The notes beneath the pieces were generated by a model. The model saw only the letters and a program-made list of their open reading frames with translations, made no database searches and was not told the DNA's origin. This document shows positions 37,110 through 51,717 of a stretch of 64,000 nucleotides of DNA, in pieces. Position 1 is the first letter of the stretch. Each line of letters begins with the position of its first letter. Source of the stretch: Corynespora cassiicola (taxonomy: Eukaryota > Ascomycota > Dothideomycetes > Pleosporales > Corynesporascaceae); assembly GCA_022059125.1 (NCBI GenBank), contig JAEUWY010000010.1, positions 477,812-541,811 on the forward strand. The letters run 5' to 3'. A program made the translations under genes and the position numbers.

Positions 37110-40100
37110 TATTAGGCACGAACCTGAAATAGAGTATAAAAGTTATAATAATACAGATAAATAGATAAAAAGAACTAAATTATATATTATTATATAGAAA
37201 AAATAAATAAATTACTACTAAAACAGTTTACAGTAACTTAAAAATATATACTATTATAATTATAACTAAACTAATCTAAAATACTTTATAATAAACTATA
37301 ATAAGTTATAATAAAACACAGCTTTATATTACTTTTTTTAATAGTATATAGTTTTATACACTATTATATCTATAAATAAAAAAAATAGTAATTATAAATA
37401 TCTATTTTATACTTTAGTTTTTATTTGAAAAGTATAATTTATATTTTTAGATTTCTAGCAGTTTATAGTAAAATATAATAACTTTATAATTTAAAAATTA
37501 TATTTAGTTTAGACATTCTGTTTTATTACTATCTATAATAAAATATAGTAACTTTAATTATTTAATTAAGTAGTTAAAATATATTAATTTAATTTATTAA
37601 AATTTACTATAGTTTATAGCAGTTTTTTTATTTACTATAAAAATTAAAATTTAATATTTTATTTTTTAGTAGACTACTATAGACTATAGTAGATATAATT
37701 ATAACTAGTTTTACTTTTTTAAAATTAAATTAAAATTATTTTATTTTAGTAAAAAAAATAAAAGTAAAAAAGTAAAATATTAAAAAAAGTTGCGGTAAAA
37801 AAGTTCTAATAAAAAAAAATACTTTTTAAAAATATATAAAAAGTTTTTTTAATACTTTTTAGCTTTTAGTTTTTTTTTTTACTTTTTATTTTTAATTTAG
37901 TAAGTTTTTTAAATTTTTCTTACGCTTTTTATTTTAAAATATTATAAAATATTATAAGGTATTACAGTTTATAATACTTTATAATATTTTATAAGATTTT
38001 ATTTTATTATATTATAGTTCTAATTAACTAGTTTAGAAACTGTATACGTAATAATTAAACTATTTAAAATTTTTTAACTTTTTAGTAACTTATTTTTTTT
38101 ATTATTATTTATTATAAATTTTACTAAAATAAAAAATAATATTTTAAATAATAGTAGATTTACTTATTATATTTATATTTATTATATTTTTTTTTAGTAA
38201 AAAAAGTATTAATTTTTTAAATAAATTAGTTATTTATATTCTGTTTTTAATAAATCTACTAAAATTTTTTATAAAAAATAGTTAGTTAAAATAAAAAAAA
38301 GTAAAATATTACTGTTTAAATAGTGTTTTAGATATTTTATTAGTAACTAAAAGTATTATACAGTAAGTTTCTATTTTTTTATAGCTAATTTAAGCTATTT
38401 TTAGCTATTATAAAGCTTTTTAATTTATTTTTAAATATTTAAAACTTTTTATAATAAATATAATATAATTTATAATTTTCTGCTTAAAATCTGCTGTAGT
38501 TACTATATAGTTTAAATTAATATAATTTTTAATAAAGCTAAAATAGTTACTTAGAAAACTTATTATAAAAAAATCTATTTTAATAAAATAAAAATAAAAA
38601 TTTAGTAGTTTAAATTAATCTGTATTTATAAAACGCTTTTTAAATATTTTTTATAGTAATTTTTCTAAAAATTTTTATTTTAAAGCATTTTAAGCTATTT
38701 TAACACTTTATAAAAAATTTATTCTTTATAATATTTATTTAATATTATATAATAGTATAGTTTCTGCTAATAACACTCTGCAGTCTAAAATACACTTTAG
38801 TAAATATAAATAAAATTTTAAAAACGTTACTGCTAAAATAAAAGCTAAAAAATATATTTTTAAAGTTTTTATATTTATTTAAATTAAAGCTAACTAAAAA
38901 AATAGTAATACGCTTAAAAAAAAAGTAAAATAACTTATTATATACTATAATAGTTTATATTAATATTTTTTTTTAAAGTTATAGTAGTAAAACTGTTTTT
39001 AGTTTAGCTGCTACAGCTATTTAAAAAAAAAAAAAATTAAAAATTTAAATTATTAATTTTAAAGCTAAACACGCGCGTACTCTAAAAAATAAAAAAAATA
39101 CTTTTATAAAAAAATTTAAAAAGTTTTAAAAATAGATTAAGCTTTTTACTACAGTTTATATTTAGTTAATATATAGTAATATAAATTAGTACAGATTTTT
39201 ATAAAGTATTATAGCGTAAAAAAATTTAAGTTAGTTTTTTTTAGTTTTTTTTTTTAGCGTTATAGTTTTTTCTAAAGTATATAAGTAATACCTAAAGTTT
39301 TTAGTAGCTTTTTTACTTATTTTTTAAATAGTTTTTTATAATATAAGTTTTTTTACTCTAATATTTTCTTCTATATTTTTTTATAATATTTTTTAGTTTT
39401 TTATAAGTTATTTTAAGCTATAATAAGCTAGTAATATTTTTATAAGTTTTTTTTTTAATCTCTTTATATAGTCTTTAATTCTATATTTTTTTAAAATTAT
39501 AACGCTATTAAATATTTTTTTATATAAAAAATCTAATATTTTTTTTAGAAAAAATTATAAAATAAAAGTAGCTATATTTTTTATTTTTATTTTTTTAGCT
39601 AAATTTTCGGATACGAGCTTATTTAAAAGTTATCTAGTTTTTTTTTAAGTATTTTAGTTTATTATAAATTATAATAAAGCTTTATAGCGTAAAGTAGTTT
39701 TTTTTTTTTTTATTAGTTTTAAATATTTTTTTATTTTTAAAAATTATTAATCGCGCTAGCGTTTATATTTAGTCTAAATTTTTAAAAAAATAATTTTTAA
39801 AATAATTTTTTTATTTTACTAAATATTTTTAAATACTAACTAAAAATTCTCTCTAATTTAGCACTTTTTTAATAAAATAAATATTATTACTTATTATATG
39901 TAATATATTTACTAGTAGTTTACTTTAAAGTTATATTATTTCTTTTCTAGTATATTTTTTTAGTAATAATATATAGAAAACTAGATAGATGCTTTGTAGT
40001 TTAGATAAATCTACTTTATATATATTTAGTCTAATTTAAACTATAATAGTTTTTAGTTTTATATATTTTTAATTTAGTTTTTTTTTAGCTTTATTAAGCG

Positions 40101-43100
40101 TATATATCTGTTTAATATAAATACTTTATTTTTTATTACTAAAAAAATATACTTTTTTTTTTATTAGAGTATTTTTTTTAGTATTTATTTATTATTTTAA
40201 TTTTTTAGTAATATTCTGTCTGTAAAGTAAGTACTTTTACTACTAAATTTTTTTTTAAATATAATTTTCTACTATTTAAAAATAATTTAAACTAGTCTAG
40301 CGCTTTTAAATCTACTCTATAATATATTTAAAATAGTATAATTATAGTAGTTATATATACGCTGTTATTATATATAAATTCTATAATTAGTAACTAAATT
40401 ATTTAGTTATTTTATTTTAAGTAATAATAGTATCTAAAATACTATTTTAGAGTCTAATTCTATTTCTCTGTTTATTTATCTGTTTTAAAATAATAAATAA
40501 AAAATAAAATTTTTAAAGTATTTAAGTAGTAATAAAAACTATTTTAATACTTAGAATTTATTAAAAGTTTTTAATTTAAAATAATATTTTTTAAAATTCT
40601 ATAAAGTTAAACTATTTTTTTTATTTAAATTTAAGCTAGATTTTAAATAGTCTAATTTGCTCTAGCTAGTATATAGTAAACTATTTTTATTAATTAGTCT
40701 ACTACTATTAGTATTAAGTTGTATACTTAGCTAAAATACATTAATAAAAAAAGTTTAGTAATAAAATCTATTATAATATCTAACTACAGCCTATTAAAAA
40801 CTAAAAAAAAATTTAATAAACTATAAAAATAGTATTTAGCTATAATTAATTTTTTATATTTTAAATAGTTATTACAGTACGTTTTTATATTTTTTTTAAT
40901 TTTTTTTTAATAGTACTTACGTTTAATTTTTTTTAGCGTTTTTTTTACTCTAAAATAATCTGTTATTAGACTATTATAGTATTTTTAAAATACTTTAGCT
41001 TTTTTCTAATCTGTACTTAGTTATAATTTTAACTAATTAGTTATTTAATATTATTTTAAAGTAGAAATAAAAAGTTTTTTTTTTTTTTAAAAAAAGTTTT
41101 TTATTTATTTTTTTTACTACTTTTACTATAAAAGTTTAAAATTAAAATTTTTTTATTTTTTTAAAAACTTTTTTTTTCTGTTTTTTTTTAAGTAGTTTTT
41201 TTTTAATATAAAGTCCCAGAAGCTTTTAATATTTTACTTAAAATATTCTAGTACTGTTTATATACTTTTTAAATAATTTTATAATTATTACTAGTATTAC
41301 AGAATTTTATAAAAATTTTCGGGTTATTATAGCTCGTAGTAGCTTTATATAAGCTTTATTATTTTTTTATAATAGTTATTAAGCTTTTTTTATATAATTT
41401 AGCTTTTTTAATAAACTGTTTATAGAGTTTAGCTTTTTTAAATAATAAATTATAATAAAATTATATTTTATAAGTTTTTTGTATACTCTAACTTAGCAGT
41501 AGTTAAATATTTTTATTTTTATAAATTATTTAAAGTTATTATAATTTATAAAAAGCTTAAATAGCGTTTTTTAAAAGTAGTATTATTAATAAAATAAATA
41601 TTTATTTATTACAAGTAATTTTTTATTATAAGTGTTATAATTATATTTAGCTTAGTCTATTTTTTTAAAAAAAAATTTAATAGATCTCTATTAGTTTTTT
41701 CTGTTCTAGTCTAAGCTTTTTTAGCTTATAATACTATAAATTATACTTTCTAAAGCGTTTATTTTAACTTTTATAAATTTTTAAAAATTAAAATAAACTA
41801 AAATTAAAATTAAAAAAAAGTATTTTTTATTTATATAAAAACTTATTTTACTTTTTAATTAAAATTAACTTTTACATTATTTTTTTAAATATAGCTGTTT
41901 TTAGCTGTATTTAGTTTTTTTTAAATTATTTTAGTTAATAGTAGAATAATACAGAAAAAATTAGTAATAAACTTTTTATAGTAATTTATAAAACTAATAA
42001 ATACTTTAATATTTTTTACTATTTTTAGTATTAGCTAGTTTTAAATTATTTTAACTTTTTTTAAATTAATTTTAATTTTCTTTAAATATACTATATATTT
42101 TAAATATTTTATTTATTATATATAGAATTTACACTTATTAAATTTTATATATAATTTAGTCTGTTTTAGTTTTTCTAAAACTTTTCTAATATAACTTATA
42201 TAAGTTTTTTCTGTATTAGAATAGACTAAAATATTATCTAAATATATAATATATATTATATTAATTAGTTCTGCTAGAGCTTAGTTAATATAAAATTAAA
42301 AAACAGTAGAGGCGTTAATTAGGCTAAAAAGTATTATAAAATATTTAAAATAATTTATTTTATTCTAAAAGCTGTTTTTTATTTATTATTTTTCTAAATA
42401 TATATTTTATAATACGTTTTCTAAATATTTAGCTTTATAAACTATTTTATTTTTAATAATTTTTTTAAAAACTTAGCTATAAATAGTAACAGATACTAGT
42501 TTTTAACTATTATTTTATTTAAGCTTTTATAATTAATATATAGTTATAAAATTCTATTTTTTTTTTTATAAAAAAAATAGGTGCTCTAGTTAGAGACTTT
42601 AACTATTATATCTATTTTTTTAAAAAATATTTTTTTATATATTTATAAAAATATTTTAGTTTAACTATTAATATATTATAAAGTAGTTAGTAAAATAAAC
42701 TTATACTAAATTACAGCTCTATTATAAAATTTTAGTTTTTATATATAAATAGTACTAATACTTTATTAGACTTAACTATATTTTTAAATTTTTAGTACTT
42801 TAGATCTAAAATAAACGTTTTTAGTTTAAACGCTAATATATTTTAAAATAAACTAATTAAATAGATGTAAATATCTATATTAGAACTTAAAAATATTTTT
42901 TAAAACTAATTTATATTTTTTATAGCTATTTTAATATATTTTAAATTATTATAACTTTTAATATTTTTAAAAAGTATTTTTTAGCTCTAAAAATTTAACT
43001 TTAAATTAAACTAATTAATCTAAAATAATTCTAAGTATATTAATAGTTTTTTAAAATTAGTAACTATAAATAAAATTTTATAAATTTATGTTTTATTTTT

Positions 43101-44830
43101 TAAGTTTTTAATACGCATTTTTATAACTATAAACCTATAAATAATATAATTTAATTTATTTAGAAATAGTAGAATAATTTTTAATATAGAATAAATAACT
43201 AAATTTTATTTTTTTACTACTATTACTAAAATAATATTAAACTATATTCTGCTATTTACTATAGTATCTAACTTTATAGAACTTTTTATTTTTACTTTAA
43301 AAAAAAATAGCGTAAATTTTTTAATATTCAACATCTTTTTAAAATTTTTTAATTTTTTTATCTATATTAAATTAATATAAACTAAAAAGTAGAAGTTTAA
43401 TCTTTTTAGCTTTTAGTTTTTCTTTTTTTATTAGAAAAATAAGCTTTTTTTTATTTTATTTAAGTAATAAAGTGTAATATAATTCTGTTTTTTATAAATA
43501 TAGTATACTATATCTATTTTAAACTTTTTCTTATACTTTTAAAATATTTTAGCTTATTATAAATTATTTTTACTTTTTTTTTTAATTTAATTTTATAGAA
43601 TTAAAGCTTATTAGCGTACTAAGTTTTTATTTTATTTTTTAAAATTTTTTTTTATTTTTTTTTTCTGTAACAGATTTCTATAAATTCTATTTACTTTCTA
43701 CTTTATTTATAAAAAATTTAAATAACTTTATTAAAAAAAATATTATAATTTATATTAGATTTTCTCTAAAAATACTTTAGTAAATTTAACTACTATTCTA
43801 TAAAAATTTAATTTTTTTATTTTAATTTATAAAAATTAAAAGTAATTAAAAAAATTTATTAAAAACTGTAAAAGTTTTTATTTATAAATTTTAATAAAGT
43901 TATAAATAAATTACTTACGTTTTTCTACTATATCTAATACTTTTAGCATTTTTTTTTTAAATTTTACTATATAAAAGCTTAATATAAGTTATTCTGGCGT
44001 ATATATACTATATATATTTTTTAAAAAAAATTTATATTTTTATTTATCTGCTTTAAAGTATTATAAGTTTTTTATATAGTAGTTTTTATTATTACAGAGC
44101 TATTAGTTATAGTCTATTTTACTTTATTTTTTATAATAATAAAGTAGTTTAAAGCGTAATAAATTCGTCCGTTTTAGTATAAAATAAACTATTATAGTAA
44201 TTTTTATATTATTTATAGTTTTATTAAAAACTATTATATTATTTTACTTATATCTGCAGCGTAATTTAAATAGTTATTATAATTTTTTTTTATTATTATT
44301 TATTTTTCAATTATTAGCGCAGTTTTTTTAATATTTTTAATATTTTAAATTAAAGTAAAATATTTTTTTTTAGTTTTAGCGATAATAAAATTTTATAATT
44401 TTTACTAAACTCTACTAATCTAATATTATTCTATTATTATTTATAATTATTTTTTTATTTTTAACTATTTTTTTTACTACTATTATAGTATAAAGCGCTA
44501 GTTTTTGTTTTTTTAGTATTTTTAGAAGTACTAAATAGAGTTTATAAATTTGTATAGTTATTAGCTATAATAGTTTAACGCTGTTTATTTTATACTATAT
44601 AATAAGTAATTTAAATATTAAATATAAATCTAAAATAAAGTATAAAAGTTATAATAATACAGATAAACAGGTAAAAAAAACTAAATTATATATTATTATA
44701 TTAAAAAAAAAAATTACTGCTAAAACAGCTTATAGTAATTTAAAAATATATACTATTACGCTTGTAACTAAGCTAATCTAGAACACTCTATTATAAACTA
44801 TAATAGATTATAATAAAACACAGCTTTATA
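37110..44830 (-). mobile_element. Ty3/Gypsy LTR retrotransposon, reverse orientation, RIP-inactivated
   Basis: Direct repeats 37110-37328 (219 bp) and 44616-44830 (215 bp) are the LTRs. On the minus strand the reverse transcriptase can still be recognised. At 42592-42502 the reading APIFFIKKKN, a stop, then NYKSLNK corresponds to the conserved start of the Gypsy RT palm. At 42244-42218 YLDNILVYS corresponds to the Y-x-D-D active-site box with its second Asp changed to Asn by RIP-type transitions. RT lies about 2.6 kb from the element's 5' side, as expected for Gypsy. No matching target duplication is visible: the left flank is AGATA and the right flank runs directly into another element. Confidence 0.8.
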
Positions 44831-47467
44831 AAAAGTTCTAAATTTATTAGTTAATTTTATAAATTATTATTATAAAAAATTTATTTCTAATTTATTTTAT
44901 TTAAAAATAAAAAGTATTAGTAAATATAACAGCTATTTAAAAAATTACAGCTAGATTTAGAATAGTATTAGATATTAGTTAGAAAAAAGCGTTTAAGCTA
45001 GAGAAGTCTAAGTTTTTAAAATTAATATAAATAAGTTTTTAAACTTTTTTAGTTTCTCGTATATTTTTTTTTTATAATATATTTTTATAAAAAATGTTTT
45101 ACTCTATTTTTTAGCTAGTTATAAAAAAATATAAACGTTAAAAAATAGATAAAATAGATATATAAAAAAAAATATTAAGCTAGCTATACGATCCGGTTAT
45201 ATTCCGTATTTAGTTTAAGCTTAAACTTTTTTATTTATTTTAAACTAATAATATAGTTCTAGAATTTTAAGTTAAAAATAATAAAAAAATAATTTAAAAA
45301 AGTATATTTATTTAGGCGAAGATAAAAGCGAATATAATAAATAGCTAAAAATTTAATTAAATTTTAAAATTTTTATACTTTAATTTTATAAAGTAGTTTT
45401 TAGATAAGTATCTAAAAAATATAAACTAAAAATACTGTAATAAAAGTATTAATAAATAAAAGATTTTATATACTAGTATTAATAAAAAAATATAAATAGA
45501 TTCTAAGCCTATTAGAATAAAAAATAGAAAGTATTTAGAAATAAAAGCTTTCTAATAAGTTTAATAAGTCTATATTAAATAGATTATACTTGCTATAATT
45601 TAAAGCAGAGATTTTTTTTAAGCGTTTTTGTTTTTTAGTTAAATTAAATTTAATTTATTAAAGTTAATTATATTTTTATATTAGTTTTATAAATTATTTT
45701 TAATAAAAATTTAGTTTATTTATAAAAAGTTATAATCGCGTATAAAATAGCTTTACTTATTATAATTATAGTAGTTTTTTTCTGTAGCTAAAGCTGTTTT
45801 AAATAATTTACTAATTTTATATTAGTATAGTAATTATAACTCTGCGCGGGTAGTGCGCTAGTAAATAATTTTTTTTTTATATAAATACTGTAAATAAGCT
45901 AGTTAGCTTTTAATTTTTTAAAATTTTATATAAAGTAAAACTAGAATTATTTTTTTTACTTTTATTTATAGCAGATACAGAAATACTTTAACGTTTTATA
46001 TTATAAAAAAAAAGTTTTTACTATATTATTAAAAAAGTTATTTTATAAAAATTTAAATTTAAAATTTAGAACTCGCAGAGCTAAAGTTATTTTTTTCTAT
46101 AAATAAAAAAACTATTTTTTTTTATATTTTATTTTTAATAGTAGCAGATAGAAATTAAGCTTTAAAAGTAGAAAAAGATTTTTTTTATTTTATCTGCAGC
46201 TAGTAAAAAGCTACTTAATTTTTTATTTTTTTATTTTTTAAAATTAAGTATAATTTTAAAAAGTTAAGTATTTTTTTTATATTAAAAAACTATTTTTAAA
46301 AATTATTAGCTAAATAACAGAGCTTTAAGTATTTTTAAGCTAGTTTTAAAATATATTTTTAAATTTCTGCTATATAAGCTCGCTTAGTAGAATAGTATTT
46401 TTAATTAATATTAAAATAATTTTAAATAAAAACTAGCTATTATAGAAAAATAACAGTTTTTTTATTACTAAAAAGCTTAATTTTAAAAATTTATTTAGAT
46501 AACTTTATTTAAACTAAAATTAAAAATAATTTAAATAGTTATTAAATATAAGTTAATAGTAATAGTTTTATTTATTTTTTATTTTAAAAAAAAAAGTCTG
46601 CAGCGGCGGCTTTAAGTTCTAATATTTTAGCTTATAACTATAAAATTTCTATTTTTATTAGTATAGAATAAAAATTGCTATTTTTAAATTAATATAAAAA
46701 TTTAGTAAATTTTAAATTATTATTAAAAAGTTAAAGCTATTTTTACAGCTAGCTTAATTTTTAAATAACTTTTTTTATAAAAATATTTAAAAAGTATATA
46801 GTACTAGATATTAATAGTTAAAATTAATTCTAGTAGATTTTTAGTAGTTATTTAGTTTTTATTTTAGTATATAATATTTTTTTTTTAAAAGTAATTTAAC
46901 TTATATAAAAATAAAAGTTCTAAACTTAAAAGTTTTAGTTATTAAAAAATTTAAAAAATTTTAACTTTACTAAAAGTTAAAAATATATATAGTAATTTAG
47001 AACAGATTTAGTCTAATACGTGTACTATCTAGTTATACTTTTTTTTATAATAAATAGAAAAGTAATATTTTTAAGCTGTTACTAGTAAAAAAAAATTTAG
47101 AAATATAATATAAAAATATAGAGTAATTTATTTTTAATACAGTTTAAATACTATTTAAAATAAAAGTTTACAGAACTAAAGAATAATCATAAATTAAAAT
47201 TTCTAGATTTTATATAAAAAAATATTTCTAAACTATAAAACTATTTAGAAATATTATATTTTTTTATATTTTTTTTAAAAACTTTTTATTTCTAGTTTAG
47301 TCTAGTACTGTTTTAGTTATAAAAAAATAAAAAATTTCGATAGCTAGATATTTAGACTTAAATTAAAGTTAGATTAGAAATTAAAGTTAAAGTTTAGTTA
47401 AAAGTTAAAGTTACGTATATAATACTAAAAAGTAAATTCAGATTTTATGCAGACGAGGTTCGTTACA
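44831..47467. mobile_element. Truncated third copy of the A/B LTR family (copy C)
   Basis: The sequence from 44,831 follows copy A from about 21,245 to its right LTR. The LTR 47109-47467 is 359 bp, the same as in copy A, and ends GTTACA with the original CA still present. The left part is missing and the break coincides exactly with the end of the Gypsy LTR. It is followed at once by a 495-bp repeat. Confidence 0.8.
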
Positions 47468-47962
47468 ATATTCTAAAAAAAAGAGTTCTATCTTATTTTT
47501 GTTAGAAAAAAATAGAGACTTAAATTTTAATTTTAAAAATATTTATTTATATAATAGTTTAACTAGCTTATTATTATAAAATAATACTTATATAATTAAA
47601 ACTTTATTTTTTAAACTTTAATTTTTTATAATCTAAATATAAAAATATAGCTCTAGTTTTCTGCTTACGTAGTATAAACTAAATCTAATTAAGTTAGCGT
47701 GAAATAAAAAGTTTAAATAGTTTTTTAAATAAAAAATAAATTAGCTTTTAAATTTACACTTTTTTTTACCTTTACTTTAAACTTATTTATAACCTTATAA
47801 CTTTAATATAAACTCTATATTTTTATTTCTAAGTCTAATATTTTAATAAAAATCTATTTAACTAATTTTTTTTTATTTTTATAACTAGTTTAAGTAGAAA
47901 GTTATATAAGTTTAAAAACTGCTATTTTTTTAAATAAGTTTTTTTCGTATCACCCTACTGTA
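47468..47962 (+). repeat. 495-bp dispersed repeat, copy 1
   Basis: Starts ATATTCTAAA and ends CCCTACTGTA. It is the same length as the copy at 48487 and differs mainly by transitions and small changes. Inverted copies lie at 25728 (nearly full) and, as a terminal part in the same orientation as here, at about 34,763. No coding potential is seen. Confidence 0.75.
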
Positions 47963-48486
47963 TTTACAGATAACTATAGTAAAAACTTTAGTATTATTTA
48001 TTTATTTTTTTTAAATATAGCAGTAGACAGTACTTTTAAAAAATATAAAATTAATTTATAAAAATATAAACTTAGAAAAAAAATAGTATTAGAATCTAAA
48101 AATATAGTATAAAGTTAGAGAGTTTATAACGTTAATATACTAGCGCTAGTAGATTTAGTTATACAACGTTTTATAAAGTTTTATAAATTTTATAAATTTT
48201 TATATATAAAATTTTATAGTACTATAGAAAACTACAGAGTTAAGTATATATATAGTTTGTATAATTATACTTTATAATTATATTTACTTTATTAGTAAAT
48301 TTATTATTTAGAATTAACTATTAATTTATTATACTTTATTACTAATACAGAAATCTATATAATATATTATATATTATTTTACTTACGTAACTTTACTAGT
48401 ATTTATTTCTAAAAATTAATCTAAGTAGCTACTTATTTTCTAGCTTTATTTATAATTTATAGCACAGCTTTAACAACTTTTTCTTT

Positions 48487-49104
<618 letters not shown>

Positions 49105-49204
49105 TTACTATTTAAACTTTTTATTTTTTAATACTTTTTAAAACTTTATAAAAACAACTATTTACTAAATAAAATATTTAAATAAAAATACTATATAATA
49201 AAAT

Positions 49205-49315
49205 TTAAATTTAAGTTTAAATTTTTTATTAGTACTAAAAATTTAAGTTTAAATTTTTTATTAGTACTAAAAATTTAAGTTTAAATTTTTTATTAGTACT
49301 AAAAATTTAAGTTAA
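49205..49315. repeat. 32-bp tandem repeat, three copies plus a partial
   Basis: TTAAGTTTAAATTTTTTATT starts each unit at 49211, 49243 and 49275; a fourth, partial unit starts at 49307. The units are nearly identical, which suggests they expanded after the surrounding sequence was mutated. Confidence 0.85.
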
Positions 49316-50453
49316 AACTTTAACTAAAATTTTAGCTAAAATTTTTAAAACAAATTATTTTTACTATAACTTAAAATTATTAAAATAATATTAACTATTT
49401 TAAATATAGTTATAAAAAATAAAATTTTATAAACTATTACAGCTATTATAACTATTATAATTATATTACTATACTATACTAGCTGTAAGCTGTTTTAGTT
49501 TTATAAAATAATTTATATATAATAAATTAAATTTTAATTAAAATAAAAATTTTTTTTTATAATTTAAAAAAGCTGTAATTTAAAAGTTCTAGTAAAACAT
49601 TTATTTTATATAATTTTAGTTTAGTAAATAGTATATCTATATTTATAAATATTAAAATTAAAATTTATAGTTTAATAATTTATTAAAAAAATTTTTATAA
49701 GTTTATAAATTATTTTTATTTATTTTAATATAATAGTTATTTTAAATAAGCTTTTATAAATATTACTATTTTAAAGTTTTAAAGTTTTAAAACTTTAAAA
49801 TAATATTTTATTTTATGCTACTGTAATTTTTACAACTTATATATTTATTAGTAATTTAAATATTTTTTATTATTTTTAGTTACTGTTTTATTAAACGCTT
49901 TACTAGTATTATTACCTTTTATACTTATTATCTGTATTTATTATTTAGTTCTAATTTAGTAAAAAAAAAAAAACTTTTACAGTTTTTTAGACAGATTAAA
50001 CTGTAAATTTTAATTCTAATGTATATATAAAAATACTATCTACTAAACTAAAACTATATAAAAATTTTAAATTTTTTATTTATATTTACTATTTAATTTT
50101 AGTTTAGTATAGCTAAAAAAAAAAACTTTTATAGCTTTTTTAAAGCGTTAAAATTTAGTATTAAAATTTTTAAAATAAAAGTAAAATAATATATTTACTG
50201 TTTATTAAAAAATAGAATAAAAAAAAAGTGTAAAAAAGCTAGTAAAACTAACTAATAATGAAATTATTAGAGAAAAAACGAACTAAGACTATATATCTAA
50301 CCACCCTAGCTCCAGGCTAAATTAGAATATCAGATACTATCATCATCATATCCGATTACCTTAAACTATCTCATCTCGATCGCTGTGACTTTCAGGATTT
50401 GCTAGTATGGCGCGTCTTGTTTTACCGTGAGGTGGCATGGATGTCAGAGGTGT

Positions 50454-51717
50454 TTAGGGCTCGCTTGCATCGTTTTTCTTCTTCTTCTTCTTCTTCTTCT
50501 CGTCAGAGACGTTCTTTGTTTGTTTCTTCTCTTTACTATTTTCAGGCTTCGGATTCTTCAGTTCGTTAATTTCTTCTTGAATCTGTTCAGCTTCTTTAGT
50601 TTGCCCTAGTTTGATGTTCTTGTGCTTCTCGGCTTCGAGCTCTTTGATTTTCCATTGAACCTTCTTCCCCTTGACGCGTTTCTTCAGATCCTTGATTTTA
50701 TCCTGATCCTTTGGTTTTTCGTCTTTGGCATCTTTGACCTCTTCTTCCAGGTTCTCGAATTCGCTCTTCAGTTTCGCTTCATCTGAACGGAGTTTATCGT
50801 ACTCCTCGTCTGTGTCTTTATTAGTTAGTAGACAGTTTTGTTTTCAAGTCCCAGTTTCATCACCTACCTTGGTTATTCTTCCACATGCGTGCACCAACAC
50901 TACTGAAATTCGGAGGGGACAAGATATCATACTTGGTCAGGGCCCGGCTACCGATGATTATGTCGAAATCCACGTTGGGAGCGACGAGAAAGCGCATATC
51001 TCTATACCTTCCACTGGACCCATGATGCCATGAAAGATAAACTGCACCCTTCGGAACTATGATGTGTCCAGATGCACTCTTGCCACCCTTTTCTTCCCTT
51101 TGGGTCAACTTCTTGAAGTCTGACTCCTCGAATCCGAGCTCACGTACGAACTCGCTTGATACGATGTTCCCTTGTATGCATCCAGTGTCCAACATGCACC
51201 TTGCTTCTGAATGTTTGTTGCCTCGTATCTTAGGGGAAACAGCGATGGTAATTATGTAAGGGGAATTGCGGTGATCGAACATCTTGAAAAGTCAGCTAAT
51301 TCTTATCGCAGTATCGTCAGTTATAATTACCTCTTCATCTGATATGTCGAGGCACACTGTCTCAACCGAGTCACCGACCTTGTCCAAGAGAGCTTGAGGG
51401 TCAAAGAGACCCTTGAAACGGTCCCAAAGAGTTAGCTTGGCAGTGAACTTGTAAGTCCGTTGTCGTCTAAAAGATTGCTGTATTTCAGACGCAGGTTTGT
51501 TCCCTTCAGCGGTGATATTTTTCGACGGAGTGGATTGGAAAGAACGGGCAATCGAACTGGACCGAGAACGGGAGAATTCGTCGCTCGGCGGTGGCGGCGA
51601 AGCGAGGAGGCGACCATCACCATACACAGCCCCCGATTCTGTGACACACTGATTAGAAGATAATTTGAGTTATTTTCGAACAAAGAGGTGCTCACCACGT
51701 TGCTCGTTCTTGACCAT
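50454..51717 (-). CDS. Short retropepsin-like protein with C-terminal coiled coil (paralogue of the gene at 10487-13568)
   Basis: Modelled as 368 aa: start at 51717 (MVKNEQR), introns 51639-51695 (GTGAGC...CAG), 51283-51330 (GTAATT...CTGAC...AAG) and 50816-50867 (GTAGGT...CTAAC...AAG), all frame-keeping. It has the LTLWDRFKGLFDP module, then a retropepsin-like domain with CMLDTGC (Asp142), GGKSASG, GAVYLSWHHGSS and FDIIIGS. A Lys/Glu-rich coiled coil ends in a run of eight lysines coded by a CTT tract. The intron between the DISDEE segment and the protease domain is at the same place as in the long paralogue. It lacks the N-terminal domain and C2H2 region. The first exon is the weakest part of the model. 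It sits about 180 bp from the edge of the AT-rich block. Activity is unknown. Confidence 0.78.

Noticed and set aside
49205..49315. Tandem 32-bp units as a CRISPR-like array
   Set aside because: The units are contiguous with no unique spacers, and the host is a eukaryote.
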